From Micrasema longulum (lineage: Eukaryota > Arthropoda > Insecta > Trichoptera > Brachycentridae): DNA of 64,000 nt. Shown piece by piece: positions 9,986-22,008 of this stretch. How positions within the stretch are numbered: position 1 is the stretch's first letter; the number at the start of each line of letters is the position of its first letter. Below the pieces are notes generated by a model. The model was given only the letters and a program-made list of their open reading frames with translations, was not told where the DNA came from and did no database searches. The position numbers and the translations under genes are program-made. The DNA is taken from the NCBI GenBank assembly GCA_022494885.1, contig JAGVSM010003414.1:62001-126000 (forward strand), given 5' to 3'.

Positions 9986-11439
9986 TTATTCATCAACATT
10001 TTTAATTGATTGGTACCTATAGCAAACTTATTTTTTTGAAAATTTTGCTTCAAACTGATGGCCTAGTTTACAAAAATATAATATAATTATAAACTCCTCG
10101 GTTAGGGTCTAAAAGGACCAATGTTATTGCTGCTGAGTAATTTTGTAGCTATTTTGTGACATTACAATAAACTGTTTAAAGTATTTGGAACTATTTTTAA
10201 TAAAAAAAACACCACCACTAATGTATCTGCACATACATTTGTATTTTTTAGTTTAAATAACCCTTTACTAAATTTATTCCGACATTGACCATTTTAGATC
10301 AGAGAACTAATAGTCGTTAATTATATTGATACCTAATTATAAGACCCCATTAACATTGAATGTTTTTTTTTACATATTTAACAAGGTAACCATGAAAAAG
10401 GCGAATTTTTTTTTTATTTGCCGCATGCGCCATTAAAACTATTAATTATTAGTATAAAAATATACACGTGATCGAGAACACGTTAGGAACATTTTCATAA
10501 ACATTTGTGTTTGATAAATGCCATTACGACACCTGTAAAATAATTTTGCTAAACATATTTATATCGTTAAACAATATTACCAACGTTATCTATAAATTGT
10601 TTGATGTATTATGAGAACCAACCAATTTATCTTGGTAATATCGATATTATTACACTAATTTAAATGTAAATTATTAGTTTAGTCGAACATTTGAGCAATT
10701 ATGGACGAATAGATCCGGTTTCCCGCATATTTAAGGGGTTTTTTGTAACCAGACGAGTGTAAAGAACATGATTGAATATCAATGTTCTGTAAACAAACCC
10801 CGGGCGACAATTTGATAAAGATTAAGATCATGGCGATGATAAAACGTAAAATACCCCCTTGGGTTTTGGTTATTACAGAAATAACATGGCCTCTAAATGG
10901 CTGGGCGTAACTACAAATTTGAATATTTTAGACATTACCATACACGCCTTTATCAATAAGACGTGATTACTTTGAATTGATTTGATAATACTAAATGATA
11001 TGTTATCATAATCTATGTTTTAAAAGATAACAATGTTGTTTTTTGTTCCTCAATACAATAAACGTTTATGATAATAATTATTACTATTGTATTTTAATTT
11101 ATCGTACAACTAACTGCTCTATCTAACTAAAAAGAGGTTAGGTTTCTAACCGTCCATACGCTCTGTAGCTGTAAGACGTGTTGTAACCCAGCTATTATAT
11201 TTTATTCACTTTAACTGGAAATGGAGAACTGAAATTCCGATTCTCTATGCATCATATAGATGCATGACATGTTGGGATATTTATTAAACAGCGCCCTTGA
11301 GGTGACTTTTTTAAATGGGGCGCTTTTAATCTTATAGTGGGTAAAATAATCTACAAGAATCTTTCCTTCATCATTGACAGTTTCAGTTCTTTCAGATACT
11401 GAATAAAAATTCTTTAATGAATGAACTAAAGAAATAATT
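9986..11439. other. Intron sequence, no repeat or gene recognised
   Basis: Mostly AT-rich. The stretch 10690-10960 is somewhat less AT-rich, occurs once in the window and has no ORF. Unique non-coding sequence of this kind inside a transcription factor intron is where enhancers often lie, but nothing in the sequence proves it. Confidence 0.4.
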
Positions 11440-11760
11440 ATGTTTATGTAACATTATGTATTCTTAGCACATATGTTTACTATATATTTTTATATTAATG
11501 ATTTTTTCATTCTTATATTTGATTAGCTATGCATTTATAATTGAGTAGTTTTAGTTTTTTTTTTGTTATTGTTATATAAGAATAGAACTACTTATACTTT
11601 AAAACATAAAAAATCTCAATCTTAAAACAGGCTGAGCCATGTTAGATTGAGACTTTCCTAACCAGAGGACGCTCCGTATAGTCCACTAGTTTTATATAGA
11701 ACCTCTGGTATTAAATATGTTTTCATATTTATGAAATAAATTGATAAAATAAATAAATGC
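11440..11760 (+). mobile_element. LINE 3' UTR with internal hairpin
   Basis: Matches the split copy at 42770-42886 plus 44281-44480, including TTGATTAGCTA, AATTGAGTAGTTTTAG and the stem-loop CTCAATCTTAAAACAGG...ATGTTAGATTGAGAC. It ends in an A-rich run (AAATAAATTGATAAAATAAA), the likely tail. Confidence 0.65.
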
Positions 11761-11849
11761 ACTGGTGAATAAGCAAAATGTGGTATGTTATTAAGAATTT
11801 AAAGCCACGTTAACCAGCAGATGACTACCCATCGCAATCATTACCATAA

Positions 11850-12260
11850 CCCAATTCGAACCCAACAGTCCATAGACCACTGCATTATTACACCAAATGC
11901 AGTTTTTTTAATCACCAACTAAAATGTAAGAATATTAGTATTACGCTTCTGGTGCACGTCCAGGGAGAATGAAATTCCGCAATGCTGAACCACCGTTTAA
12001 ACCAACATGTCATGCCATTCTTGCCAGAAATCGAGCCAGGACTGTAAGAATGGTAAATCAACGCAGTAAACACAACACTACACGGCGGAGTAACCTCCGC
12101 TTGTTTTCCTTTAAAAAAAAAACCAGAGAGTAGCGATCATATTTAAAACCTTCGTCAAAGATTCAGATTCTATTTCGCACACACAACTGTATTCTTCATT
12201 CGCCACACGCACAAAAATGACTGTTCATAGGCCTTGCAAATGCCTTTTCCTTTTCTTTTA
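11850..12260 (-). mobile_element. SINE-like repeats
   Basis: Two reversed B-box-like segments occur: ATTCGAACCCAACAGTCC near 11855 and AAATCGAGCCAGGACTG near 12027. The second is followed by GAGAGTAGCGATCATA and CACACAACTGTATTCTTCAT, which match 13497-13580 and 53460-53560. Both are degenerate. Confidence 0.55.
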
Positions 12261-12711
12261 TCAACAAAACTCTTAATCTCAGATGATATATCTGGCAATT
12301 ATTTATGTATTTGGATTACGAAACAATCAAGGTTGTCAGTGTTACGTATAATATACCTGTTCAGAAAAGCGCCGTTTTTTATTAATATTTTGTGTCGATC
12401 TTGTCGCGAGTTGATCTTGGGACCTTGTGTGTGCACAAATCTAAAACATGAAGTTCGTTTGTAGTATCACTTGGACAATGCGTAAGGACATAATATTAGT
12501 GAGAATTTAGTTAATTAAGTTACGTAAAATGTGCGTAAAATGTTAATGCATTTAAATTAGTATGTAATCAAAAACAATCGCGAATTTTAACGTTCCTTGT
12601 TCCGACGCGCAGGCTGTCATATTATTATCGGTAGTAAACTATGTCATACTTATCAAATTGTTGTAATATTATTGAACTTAGTATGGGTACAAGTTGACAA
12701 AATGTAAAAAA
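12261..12711. other. No feature recognised
   Basis: AT-rich intron sequence. The 76-residue ORF at 12234-12464 shows no family signature and overlaps SINE-like sequence. Confidence 0.35.
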
Positions 12712-13425
12712 ATGCACTGACGTGGTTTTTGGTCAGGAGCCGCCAGTGATGAAGATATTACTCTTCTTATTATTAGAGGTAGAGGTAAATGCTATTCAAG
12801 CTCCTGACGTCACTGAGACCTGTGAATATCTATTTTAACGGGTCCCCGTGAATAGTTCGCGCCCTCTAAGCCCAGGTATATAAAGAGCCTGCCCACTGTC
12901 TGGAAGGCTAGTTTACATTTTGCTAAATCTCTCCCTCCGAGCCCAGATCCGTAAAGTATTAGGCTATTAGGTAGAGGGCGAGCTCTTTTATATCCCCAGG
13001 TTTAACCAATGAACCCCGAGGATCAGGCTTCTTTTATGATGCTAAGCATCACATTCTCATAGAATATGTATGGATATTTCCTCATCTGCACTCCAGAATC
13101 TTCATTCAGAAAGGTTCATTCTAGCAAGGTGTTTGTTTAATCTGCAGTGCCCTGTAAGGGCTATAGAGATAACCCCCACTTGATTTCGGCTGAGCTTTAT
13201 TAGGTCAAAGGCAAATCTTTGAGAGTACCCTTTTATCAGTTCCTTCGCATGGCGCTGACCAGGTGCTTTTGCCAGAGCGTAACGCTCTGCTTCCTGTCCC
13301 ATGACCGAAGCTCGTTACGAGGAGCATATTTAAGCAACCCATAGTAGGGCTCAGGGCCTTTTGGGGCCCTTTTGGCCTTGCCAATTCAGTTTTGTACTCG
13401 TATATAAGTGTTAAAATAAATAAAC
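12712..13425 (-). mobile_element. LINE ORF2 3' end with RNase H / C-terminal region (R1/Jockey/I-like)
   Basis: A distinctly GC-rich block. The minus strand reads GQEAERYALAKAPGQRH and then DLIKLSRNQVGVISIALTGH, followed by CRLNKHLARMNLSE. The 'LSRxQxxxxxxLTGHCxLNxHLxRM' motif is the hallmark of the segment between the RNase H domain and the terminal zinc knuckle in several insect LINE clades. An overlapping frame (13205-13429) covers the RNase H end, so there is at least one frameshift. The 3' UTR runs to about 12712. The expected Cys/His knuckle downstream of the motif is not intact. Confidence 0.8.
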
Positions 13426-13429
13426 CCAC

Positions 13430-13615
13430 CCTGTCAGTAATAGAACCCAGGACTTTAAAGCAGACTTATCTCCACTCGATTCCCCTTTCAGGATTTTTAC
13501 CGGAGGGTAGCCATCAGGTCGGAAACACTCGTCCAGGGTTCCTGATTCTCACACACAGAACTGTATTCTGTATTCTTCATCTGCTTAGACACAAAAATAT
13601 TACTTCGCCAATAAT
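13430..13615 (-). mobile_element. SINE-like repeat
   Basis: AATAGAACCCAGGACTTTAA resembles a reversed B box. GAGGGTAGCCATCAGGTCGG and CACACAGAACTGTATTC match the repeats at 12120-12200, 20480-20540, 50830-50900 and 53460-53560. Confidence 0.5.
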
Positions 13616-14274
13616 AATATTTTAGGTTGATCTTCTCTGAAATAAAACTGAGGACCTAGCAAATTATCATTATTGAATATTACTTGCAATTTTATCGTAT
13701 GAAAAACTCAATGTGAATTCTGACAAGTCAATTTTATTGAAAGCTTTCGTCTCTTCTCTGAAGTGATATAATAGTTCAATCTTTTTTGTATGTCGAGAGT
13801 ACATTTATACATATACGAGAATACAGATATAACGTCACCTAATTTCAACTACCTAATGCATGTTTGGAGAACTTACTTGTTTTTATAACGCTCATAAGTA
13901 GAAAACTATTTGAAGTTTGTATGTGTATTTTAAGTTTTGTAAACGCAGTTCAGTAAATATAGGGTTCATAGAAAAACATACTTTTTGTGGAGTGGGTGCT
14001 CAAATAATTTAAATTGTAACAATGTGTAAATATTTTTATCACTCGAATAACTCACCTAACCCCATTCCTTTTCAAACATATCTTATTTCTTTTTTTAAAT
14101 AAATAGTTTAATATTTTAAGATTCTTTTGTGGGAATTTCGAAATTGTTTGTTGGCACCTTAACAAAAAATAAGGTGTATTTGATAGACAATGTTTAAGTG
14201 AAAACGCGCGGAATCACAAATAAATATTATTGAAGTTAAAAAATGTTTTTTTTAGAATCATACTGTTAAGAAAA
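13616..14274. other. No feature recognised
   Basis: AT-rich intron sequence without ORFs or shared repeats that I could see. Confidence 0.4.
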
Positions 14275-14425
14275 TAAGCGGTGCCAGACAATTTCAATGG
14301 GTTTTTAAACATTGTTTTTCTGACACAGCCTTGCAAATAATTTCCCGATACTGTGCGCAAAAGTCAACTGTACGCCGGACTAAAATAACGTTTTCCGCAC
14401 CCTAAAACTGAACCGGTTTTTTTTT
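14275..14425. repeat. Dispersed repeat family E
   Basis: Shares TGACA, GCAAAT, CCCGATACTG and CAACTGTACGCCGGACTAA-type sequence with 19605-19815 and, more weakly, 52555-52660. Class unknown. Confidence 0.5.
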
Positions 14426-14635
14426 TGAGAAATAGTATGAAAATAAAATTGTCTGTGTCAGTACCATAGAAACCGCCTATGCACATCAAACTGAAGCCGA
14501 CTAAACTACTCATAAATGAGTAGTTTTACGTTTCGGCCGTTGGTTTGTCTGTAGACGTCGCTTAGTACGCAACTGCAGATTTAAATTCAATAACGCCGTG
14601 TTGTGTCGTTTTTAAGTGTCACAATACTGCTGCGA

Positions 14636-14905
14636 TTAAAGGGCTATTGGAGTAGCGAGTTCACAACTAATATTATTTAAGAATTTGATTATTTTACCGT
14701 CTGTCAGATTTTTAAATAAAACAAGTCGGATATTTTGTAAGTATCGCCAGGGAAGTCGAGTTTTCAAAAGTCTCAAGCCCAAAAAATATTTTTGACAAAT
14801 TGCAATTCGAAAGTTAGAAGAAAAAATCAGATCATTGTGTTTTGTAGGTTTTATGTAATGAACGTAATTCATTCGTGTCTTTTTTGTAAATTCCATTCGT
14901 AACAT
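14636..14905 (-). other. Unassigned 89-residue ORF, possible LINE remnant
   Basis: Minus-strand ORF with ICQKYFLGLRLLKTRLPW and LVLFKNLTDGKIIKFLNN. The 'F...L.LPxxLxx...FKxxL...' spacing recalls the end of Jockey/CR1 ORF2 proteins, but no diagnostic motif is present. No splice sites or upstream context mark it as a host exon. Confidence 0.3.
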
Positions 14906-16315
14906 TGTCCTTCTGATACATTTGAAAATATAAAGAAGGTTTTTAATGAGGCAAGGTGGCTAAAATTAGCTTATGTGACTCGCTTGTTTGTAATCTGAAC
15001 ATTGCAAGCTTTTAGAGTAAGTGAAAAGAAAGGAATTATTAAAATAAAGTTAAGAAATAAATTTTAAAATAATTTATTTTTTGACTTGGTTTAATACATA
15101 ATACCTAATACAAAATCACATTTAAAAAAAAAAATATTTGGGTTTACGCAATTTTTTTTACTCACTTTGGTGACGTTTGCTTTTAATTTTACGCTTTGAA
15201 TGTAATTTTTCTTTCTGATCTTTTGCCGGTTGAAAAAAATTGTAATGCATCAATAAACCCACTAATTTAACTGAACAAAAGTTTTTTTAAAATGATTACA
15301 CAACTTTTGTTGAACCGAATACGCTTCTCAATAATGAAGTTTTCTTATATTTTCTGTTATTATTTTGAGTTTCGCTGTGAGGCCTGTTTCCAGTCACATT
15401 GTAGGAACGTTGACTCATAATATCTCATACTGACGCGGCTCGGTATTACGCGACTTTTAGAAGAGCTAAAACCGATTCCTCTTTGTGCCGGTAAGCTACC
15501 GGAGTGAATTTGTTCCAACACCATCCCAAAGTTTTATACAGCGGCATGACTATGGGCTTTTTTATCAAAGAAAACATTAATCATAATTTCTCTCTAAACA
15601 GTACATACAACGGTAGCGGCTGACGCCTGCTTAAGTGATTTTTTTCCTAATGGACTCAACGCTTTGACGACCGGCTGTCCAGCCTTTATTTTAAGTCATT
15701 CAAAAATACATCGATTTCAAACACTTACGATATATCACGATATTATGTCAATCTCCAATCTCAACAGCCACAAAAAAAATTAGAGAAGAAAATATAATAT
15801 GCATGTATATTATCTATTGAATCGGCATTAATTTTGCGGAATAACATAAATGCACAGTGTTTTAGGGCCGAACAGTGAAAATACAGAGGAACATTCATCG
15901 TGGTAAACTTTTTTTAAAAGTCTTCATGAATTTTTTTTTCATATCTCGTTTTTTTAAGGATTTTTTTTTAGTTTAATTTGAAAATGGAGAAAATCTTTTG
16001 TCTCTCTTACCAGTATTCCTTTTACAAACCCCTAACCCTCCATAACCGCTTTCCTAGTCCACGTCTGGTGCATACCGTTTCGTTGGTCAAATACGTTTTT
16101 AATCTCAATTTTTTTTAGTTAAAAAAATAGATTTTCCAAAATATTAAATAGGATAATGTGAAGGTTCCTTGTTAAAATGTTCCTTCGAATTTTGTTGTAT
16201 GGCCCTAACAAACTGTGTAGGTATAATTAAACAGAAAAAATAGATTCAAGTGGTCTCATAACAACATGTTTAATCATATATATATGTAAAAAATAAAGGT
16301 GGCTACGGGGCTAAA
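14906..16315. other. Intron sequence, one unassigned GC-richer patch
   Basis: AT-rich with long A and T runs. The patch 15370-15670 (GACGCGGCTCGGTATTACGC, GCCGGTAAGCTACCGG) has no ORF and no second copy here; it may be an unlisted repeat or a regulatory block. A pyrimidine-rich stretch lies at 15990-16090. Confidence 0.35.
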
Positions 16316-16445
16316 ATTTGTTGAGTCAGTTCGTCGGGCTGAGGACAGACTGGAGTGGAACAGACTAATCAGAAGTGTTCATAATGATCACGATCCTCGG
16401 CATTGAGGGACCGACTTGGAAAAAGAAGATATGCAATATGTATGT
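16316..16445 (+). mobile_element. LINE ORF2 extreme C-terminus
   Basis: The frame reads EDRLEWNRLIRSVHNDHDPRH and then a stop. This 'DRxxWxxLIRS....DPxxx*' ending is the usual last 20 residues of a large group of insect LINEs (CR1/RTE-like). Only this tail and a short A-rich end remain. Confidence 0.75.
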
Positions 16446-16854
16446 ATTGGCAATTAAAAAGCTTATGATCTATCATTGACCATATTAAATTATCACTTTA
16501 CACATTATTATACTCACTTATACGCAGAAATATATTGACAAATTTGTTTTAAAAACGTTGACGCCAAAAAATGGTGAGCTTTTGTAGTATGTACATTTGT
16601 TTTTTTCAGTTTGAATAAGGTGTCACATAGTTATTGGCGTATAGTTAATTAATAAAAACGTAACTTTTTTACTTAATGCATCTCAATTTAAGCAAAAATC
16701 AAGAAATGTTTATTTTTTTAAATAAGAGGGAACGCTCAAAAACAAATTAATAAAATAAAAGTCCCAACGTAAGGAATTGAAGATTCTAGGGAAAGCAAAT
16801 GAAGGACACCTGTTTTATTAATTTAAAATTTAAAAAAAAATCTATTTACAAATC

Positions 16855-17100
16855 ACAGACCATTGATATTATTTTTATTTATCTATTTATTCATTCAAAA
16901 TTACTCTCGTTTACATATTCATAAACTTATTGTGGCTCTTAAAGCTATGCCTGTGTTAAGCCATAATAGTTAACTATAATGTCAAATTAGTTGAATTATA
17001 ATAACATGTTATGCGAAATAAACAATCGAAAAACAATGCATAAATAATAAATAATCAAATTCCAAAGAAGACAACTAAAAAAAAAACAGATATAAATTAC
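16855..17100 (-). mobile_element. LINE 3' UTR, copy 1
   Basis: Aligns through most of its length with 23535-23800, sharing TTATTCATTC.AAATTA, ATGAACTTATTG-like, GTTAAG(C/T)CATAATA and ATTCCAAAGAAGA. The T-rich left edge fits a reversed poly(A) tail. Confidence 0.55.
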
Positions 17101-18109
17101 CAGCGTTTACCCGCGGCTGATTCACATGGTAAAGTAGAAAATAATTTAGGTAATTAATTTGTTGTGTCTATCAATAAGAGTTTTTGTTTATTATAAGAAC
17201 ATGGTGTGAATCACAACTACTTATCTGAAATTCTACTATAAAACCGATACGAATTGCAAATCAAACTAACCAATGCATGTTTAATTGTTAATAAAGAGCC
17301 TGACTTTATAGGAATAAGACTTGTTTTGTAGACCAATCTTGTATAAATAATAATGTGAAAAAAGGCAATTGACAAAGGAGAATTCTTTTTAAAATTTTAT
17401 TTTGGTAGATATTTTGGTTTGCGAAAATGGTCCTCAACTGGAGTACCGGTGCAGTACCCTATGCACCAATGGGTGTGGAATGGGTAAAGTAGTTATAAGG
17501 ATGTACTAAACATTATTTAGTTGCATAAATAACTTACATTTAAGAGCCCGTCTACCGCGTTCATCGACTCCTCTCTTTATAGAAGAAAACTTCTTGGCAC
17601 ACAAACTTGGTTCTTGTTTTCTTAAAGCTATACTTCCTAATCCATAGCAAACAAAATTTTCTATTTGTTTATTATAATAACACATTTATAATGAAAAAAA
17701 GGAAAACAATTGACAATTGACATTATATAAATAAAAGATACTTTAATCCAACTTTATAGTGATAATTAAATCCACAAATTTGTGGATTAAATTATCACTT
17801 GTTTTTTTATTTTTATCATAAATTAAAATGACGGTTCATCAAGAATTTTCTCACACAAACTTAAATGTTTTGACAAAGGAGTGACAAAAGACTTTTTCTA
17901 CATTTGAATATTTGTACTAAGTACCAACTAAGTAAACAATATAACAGATAAATCAAGACAATTTTTCAAATTTAAACAATTGGTTTCAAATAGATTCTTT
18001 CGGACATCCCACCTCACCGCCTACTCATTTTTAAATAATTATTAATGTTAAAGTATTATGTATTTTTTTAATTGTATGTTTTTTTCACTCGGGATGAAAA
18101 ATTAGTAGC
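17101..18109. other. Intron with a SINE scrap and a palindrome
   Basis: SINE core fragment GCAGTACCCTATGCACCAAT at about 17443-17475. A palindrome at 17759-17800 is listed separately. Otherwise AT-rich. Confidence 0.45.
17759..17800. repeat. 42-bp near-perfect palindrome
   Basis: Centred on ATCCACAAATTTGTGGAT, with one mismatched pair in the outer arms and no loop. It could be the fused ends of a foldback element. Confidence 0.85.
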
Positions 18110-18270
18110 CTATTTTACTTCTCACCTTTTCGGATATCTCTTTCCAAAAAAATATTATGTTAATCAGTCGCTCCGTTGAAACGTGAAGAAAACACAAACA
18201 AACAAACAAACAAACAAACACTCTTTCACGTTTATACTATTAGTATTGATACAAAATTCGTTACAAACAT
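18110..18270 (+). mobile_element. RTE-type LINE or SINE 3' tail with (AAAC)n
   Basis: TCAGTCGCTCCGTTGAAACG is followed by about seven CAAA units (18195-18222) and then ACTCTTTCACGTTTATACTA. This cassette is a common 3' end of lepidopteran RTE-derived elements, from memory. The ORF across it (18176-18442) is an artefact of the simple repeat. Confidence 0.55.
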
Positions 18271-18759
18271 AGTTATATTATTTAAGTATTACCAGTGTTT
18301 TTTTAAATTAAGAAACATATTTGGATCTGTATGTGTTATGAACATTGACAATAGAGTAAGGTCCCTCATTCTACTCGGTCAAGTAACAATCATTTGTCGT
18401 CTGTTATCTACACACCAAACAGAACAACTTACTGGTCAGTAAATGTGTCGGTAAACGAAAAGGTAATCAGTTAAGAATTACGGTGATTTAATATTATTAC
18501 GCGTTAGTGTATAGAAAAGTTGGGGGCCACTTCTCACTACGTGGAATCGAAGGAACAAAGCGGAAAGAAGGATGAATTAAGAACTCCGGCTTATTAATAA
18601 ATCTGAATGACAAATTATTTTTTTAACCAATTAACAGACATAACATATTCAAATTAAAGTTATTTTTTACAGGACCAAAATAACATTTGGAATGAGGTAC
18701 TTCTTCATAAAAAAAATTAACCTTTTGTAGTCACCTGCAAGAAACGCCTGAAATATTAT
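18271..18759. other. No feature recognised
   Basis: Intron sequence without a readable gene or matching repeat. Confidence 0.4.
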
Positions 18760-18990
18760 TATTTACCCTCAGAATCCTGAACTCCCTGAATTTCACTGTT
18801 TTTTTTTAATTCCATATTTTAATTCCTTTTTCTTTCCTTGGTTCCTTTTTTTTCTCTTTTCCAAACTCTTTATCTGATTCCACACTCCTCACTATGTTAT
18901 ATCTATAACATACTTTGCCTTTTTTAAAAGTTAATATGTGCAAGCCTTATCTTCCAATAAAATAAAACTTTAATTTTTAATTAATTATGT
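18760..18990 (+). mobile_element. Possible LINE 3' UTR
   Basis: Pyrimidine-rich sequence followed by TCTTCCAATAAAATAAAACT, shaped like the 3' UTR and A-rich tail of a Jockey-type element. No coding part remains. Confidence 0.35.
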
Positions 18991-19469
18991 TTTTTAATAT
19001 TTGGATTTTTTTATATATATTTATGGTTTTTAAGTACAAATTTTCGACCAACTCTTCATTTGACCTATCTGTTTTAGTTGGCTAGAAGATGTTGCTTTTA
19101 GCAATAAGTCCGCCAAAGTACTTATTTTTGTATTTAAAGTTTTAAACAAATAAATAAACATTGCGAATATAACAAAATATTAAAAGCGAGAAAAGGGGAT
19201 TAAATATAGGAACCCATAAGCAATGATATGAAGGCATAATACTATCAAATTGCAAGAGAAGAAACATAGTTTCACTAATGTAAAAGATGTCGATCTCCAA
19301 AGTGGTCATGTTTAGCTATTTGGCTGTTCTTCTAATCGGCATAGCTAGAGGCAGATTGGTTCTGGAAGCCGGGAGGCAAAAGAGTTTGTGCTGACGCTGT
19401 TCGAGATATTCATTAGAAAAATAAAAGTTTATGCTCTTTAAAATGATTTATAGATTTATATATTTATCA

Positions 19470-19815
19470 TTCTTTTTTTCGCACTCAGTGGTACATAGGG
19501 AACAGTATTAGTAAACCAAATGCCGCGTATTTCGATCATTCTGTTTCATGAAAGTAAGGTGATCAGTCTCGCGCTCTAGGTGCAGAAACATTGAAATGTT
19601 GCAGTTTTAACGACTTTTAACATGACAGACGGTGGCTGAGAAATTCAATAAATAGGTATTTGAACTTTCTGTCTCTCTTTTGCAAATGCTTGCCCGATAC
19701 TAAGCAAAAAAACAACTGCACGACGGACTAATTTTGTCTAACTTAAATCGACAAAATCGACGTTTCGTTGTCCTGTTTTCTGCAACTCAAAACTAAACCG
19801 ATTTGGTCGTTTTTT
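19470..19815 (-). mobile_element. SINE body followed by repeat family E
   Basis: 19478-19600 matches the SINE at 4163-4415 (GTGGTACATAGGGAACAGTA, AAGGTGATCAGTCT). 19605-19815 matches family E (CCCGATACT, CAACTGCACGACGGACTAA). Confidence 0.55.
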
Positions 19816-20384
19816 ACAGAAAGAGTTGCAAATTATTTATTTCTTGTATTAGTGTGTTTGTTTTCTTTTTTTCGAGAATAGTTGAGGGTATTAGAAGCAA
19901 ACTTAGAAGTCTCCACCAAAAATGGAAAATTAGTTATTAATGCCAAAATAAACTACACATAAAAACCCACCTACCTAAATATAAGCGTAATTCAAACCAT
20001 CTTTAAATATGGCAACAACAAATTTCAATTACTCTACCTGACACCGCAAACATGGCATTTTCTATTGAGTTGGTGAAACATAGTCACAAAGTTTTCAGCA
20101 AATATCTCAGTGACTCTTTTAATTGAGATTTTTTAGTTTGCTTTTGATATTCTCAGTTATCGTATTTGCATACTATACATTTTAATACGGCAGATAAAAC
20201 TGGGTGTTTTTATTGGTTTTTGGATGGACCTTGTTCTCATTATAAACAATTTATCAAAAAAACAAAACAGATACATCAATTGTAAATATTTACGATTTGT
20301 AAAAAAAATCATGGCTCTAATACCATAATCCTGGAAGAAAATATGGAAATGAAACTGCGTTTCTTCTTAAAATCAATATTTGCA
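19816..20384. other. No feature recognised
   Basis: AT-rich intron sequence. Confidence 0.4.
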
Positions 20385-20550
20385 AAGAATCGAATCCAGG
20401 ACCTAAATAATGGTACGCGAAAACATCAACTACATAACGCGGCGGACTTCCTACGCTCAATTTTCTTAGCCAAGATTTTTACCCGAGAACAGCCATCTAG
20501 TTAAAAGCGCTCGTTCGGGATTATGGCTCTATTTCTATCACTGAAATGAT
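20385..20550 (-). mobile_element. SINE-like repeat
   Basis: Reversed B-box-like GAATCGAATCCAGGACCTAA, then ACCCGAGAACAGCCATCTAG, the same order of blocks as at 53370-53600. Confidence 0.6.
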
Positions 20551-21185
20551 TATGAGATGTAAAAAATTCCTAACAAACTTAGATTAGATTGCGGGGGATA
20601 TTTCAATGAAAAAATTTTTCTTTCATGTGTTCATGTGGATTTACGGCGATTGCATCAAACGATTTGATATAAGATTAGCCCAACGTTAAATCCTTATACA
20701 AAACATACCATATTTCAACTATGACGAAACATTTACCATTTGCTTCTGTTGTATAAATTATGATCACTATATTAAGGCCATGGTCAATCCTCGGTTTATT
20801 AATTTCATTCACTATTTACTGCTCACCGCAATGTATGCTTTTATTGTTTGAAGGTTGATTCGCTAAATTTGCAAGAGATAATCCAAATTCACTTAAAGGT
20901 TTTTCATAGTAAAGATTTAATTAGAAGTAAAGTTATTACTTCTAATACGCGCTATTACCGGAATTGCTCTAAAAGTGAGATATTCAATCATCGTTCAGAA
21001 TCGATTCTTCGTAATTATTAGGAACTTATGAGGTAAAATATTTTTTTGCTACAAAATATCGCAGGTATACAAGGAAAACCGGCTAACTGAAAAAAGCAGG
21101 TTTTGCGTAAATTTAATTTTAAAGTTTGGTTGTTCAATAAAAATCAAGTTTGTTTTTTTAATACTTATTGTTTATTATTTATGAA
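20551..21185. other. No gene; AT-rich
   Basis: A short inverted pair (TTAGAAGTAAAGTTATTACT with TTCTAA) lies near 20920-20945. Nothing else seen. Confidence 0.4.
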
Positions 21186-21875
21186 TCATATGGGGGTAAT
21201 TGTTCCTGTTTTGAAATAGAGAAATCTCTTGCTAGCAGGCTTGTTGGAAGAAGATGCCCAATGGGAAAAAATTGTCAAAGCTCTTATATTTAATATAACC
21301 GTTCACCATTTTCTAAGAAAAGTGGCATGGTTGCTCGGATTACAAAGGGGTAATTATTCTTATTTTGAAATAGAGCAATCTCTTAATCTGTCTTCATTGG
21401 AGATACGTAGAACTGAGATGGACCTAATATGCATTTTCAAAATACTTAATGCTTTAAGTGATGTCCCATCTCTGTTGCAATCAATTTCTTTTCATGTTCC
21501 CAACCGTGTCACCAGAAGTCAAAATCTGCTATTTAAAAAATCTTCCAAGAGCAACTTTGGTTTTTATGACCCAATATCCAGAATATGTAGATTAGTCAAT
21601 TCATCACACGACTTGGAATTCTTTAGGATAGATCTTCCGGCTTTTCGTAGATCTCTTCGCGACTAAACAGTGTGGGATGAAATTGGATTGGCATGGTTTA
21701 GCTCGAAGTCTTAGGTCTTTCGTTTTTATGAATATATTGTATATAATTATTGTTTTGCCCTTGTTTGTCTCTGCTAAATAGTTTTATGTTCTTTTTGTTC
21801 AGTTTCTTGCATTTATGTTTCTTCGTGTAACTGTTGTAATTGGCTTAGGCCGTATATATATATAATAAATAAATA
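21186..21875 (+). mobile_element. LINE ORF2 C-terminus (Jockey/CR1-like) with 3' tail
   Basis: One long frame, 21229-21666. Within it LNLSSLEIRRTEMDLICIFK, then ILNALSDVPSLLQSISFHVP, NRVTRSQNLLF and DPISRICRLVN match the ordered C-terminal blocks of Jockey/CR1 ORF2. The stop at 21664-21666 is followed by a 3' UTR ending in TATATATATAATAAATAAAT. It is 5'-truncated. About 40 bases at 21191-21231 (GGGGTAATTGTTCCTGTTTT...) repeat imperfectly at 21343-21385, so the left end contains a partial tandem duplication. The frame is unusually long for this window, so the copy may be fairly young. Confidence 0.85.
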
Positions 21876-22008
21876 TTTTTATACATTACAAAATTTATAT
21901 GAAATGAAAAGCAATAGAATTTTGAGAAAAATAATATTTAAGTAAGATAAGAAAAATTAAATCCGCATTTAGCTGATTTTTCCTGTGATGATATTTGTGC
22001 TGGTTGAG

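Noticed and set aside
18176..18442. 88-residue ORF as a gene
   Set aside because: It starts inside a (CAAA)n tract and a retroelement tail; composition is AT-driven.
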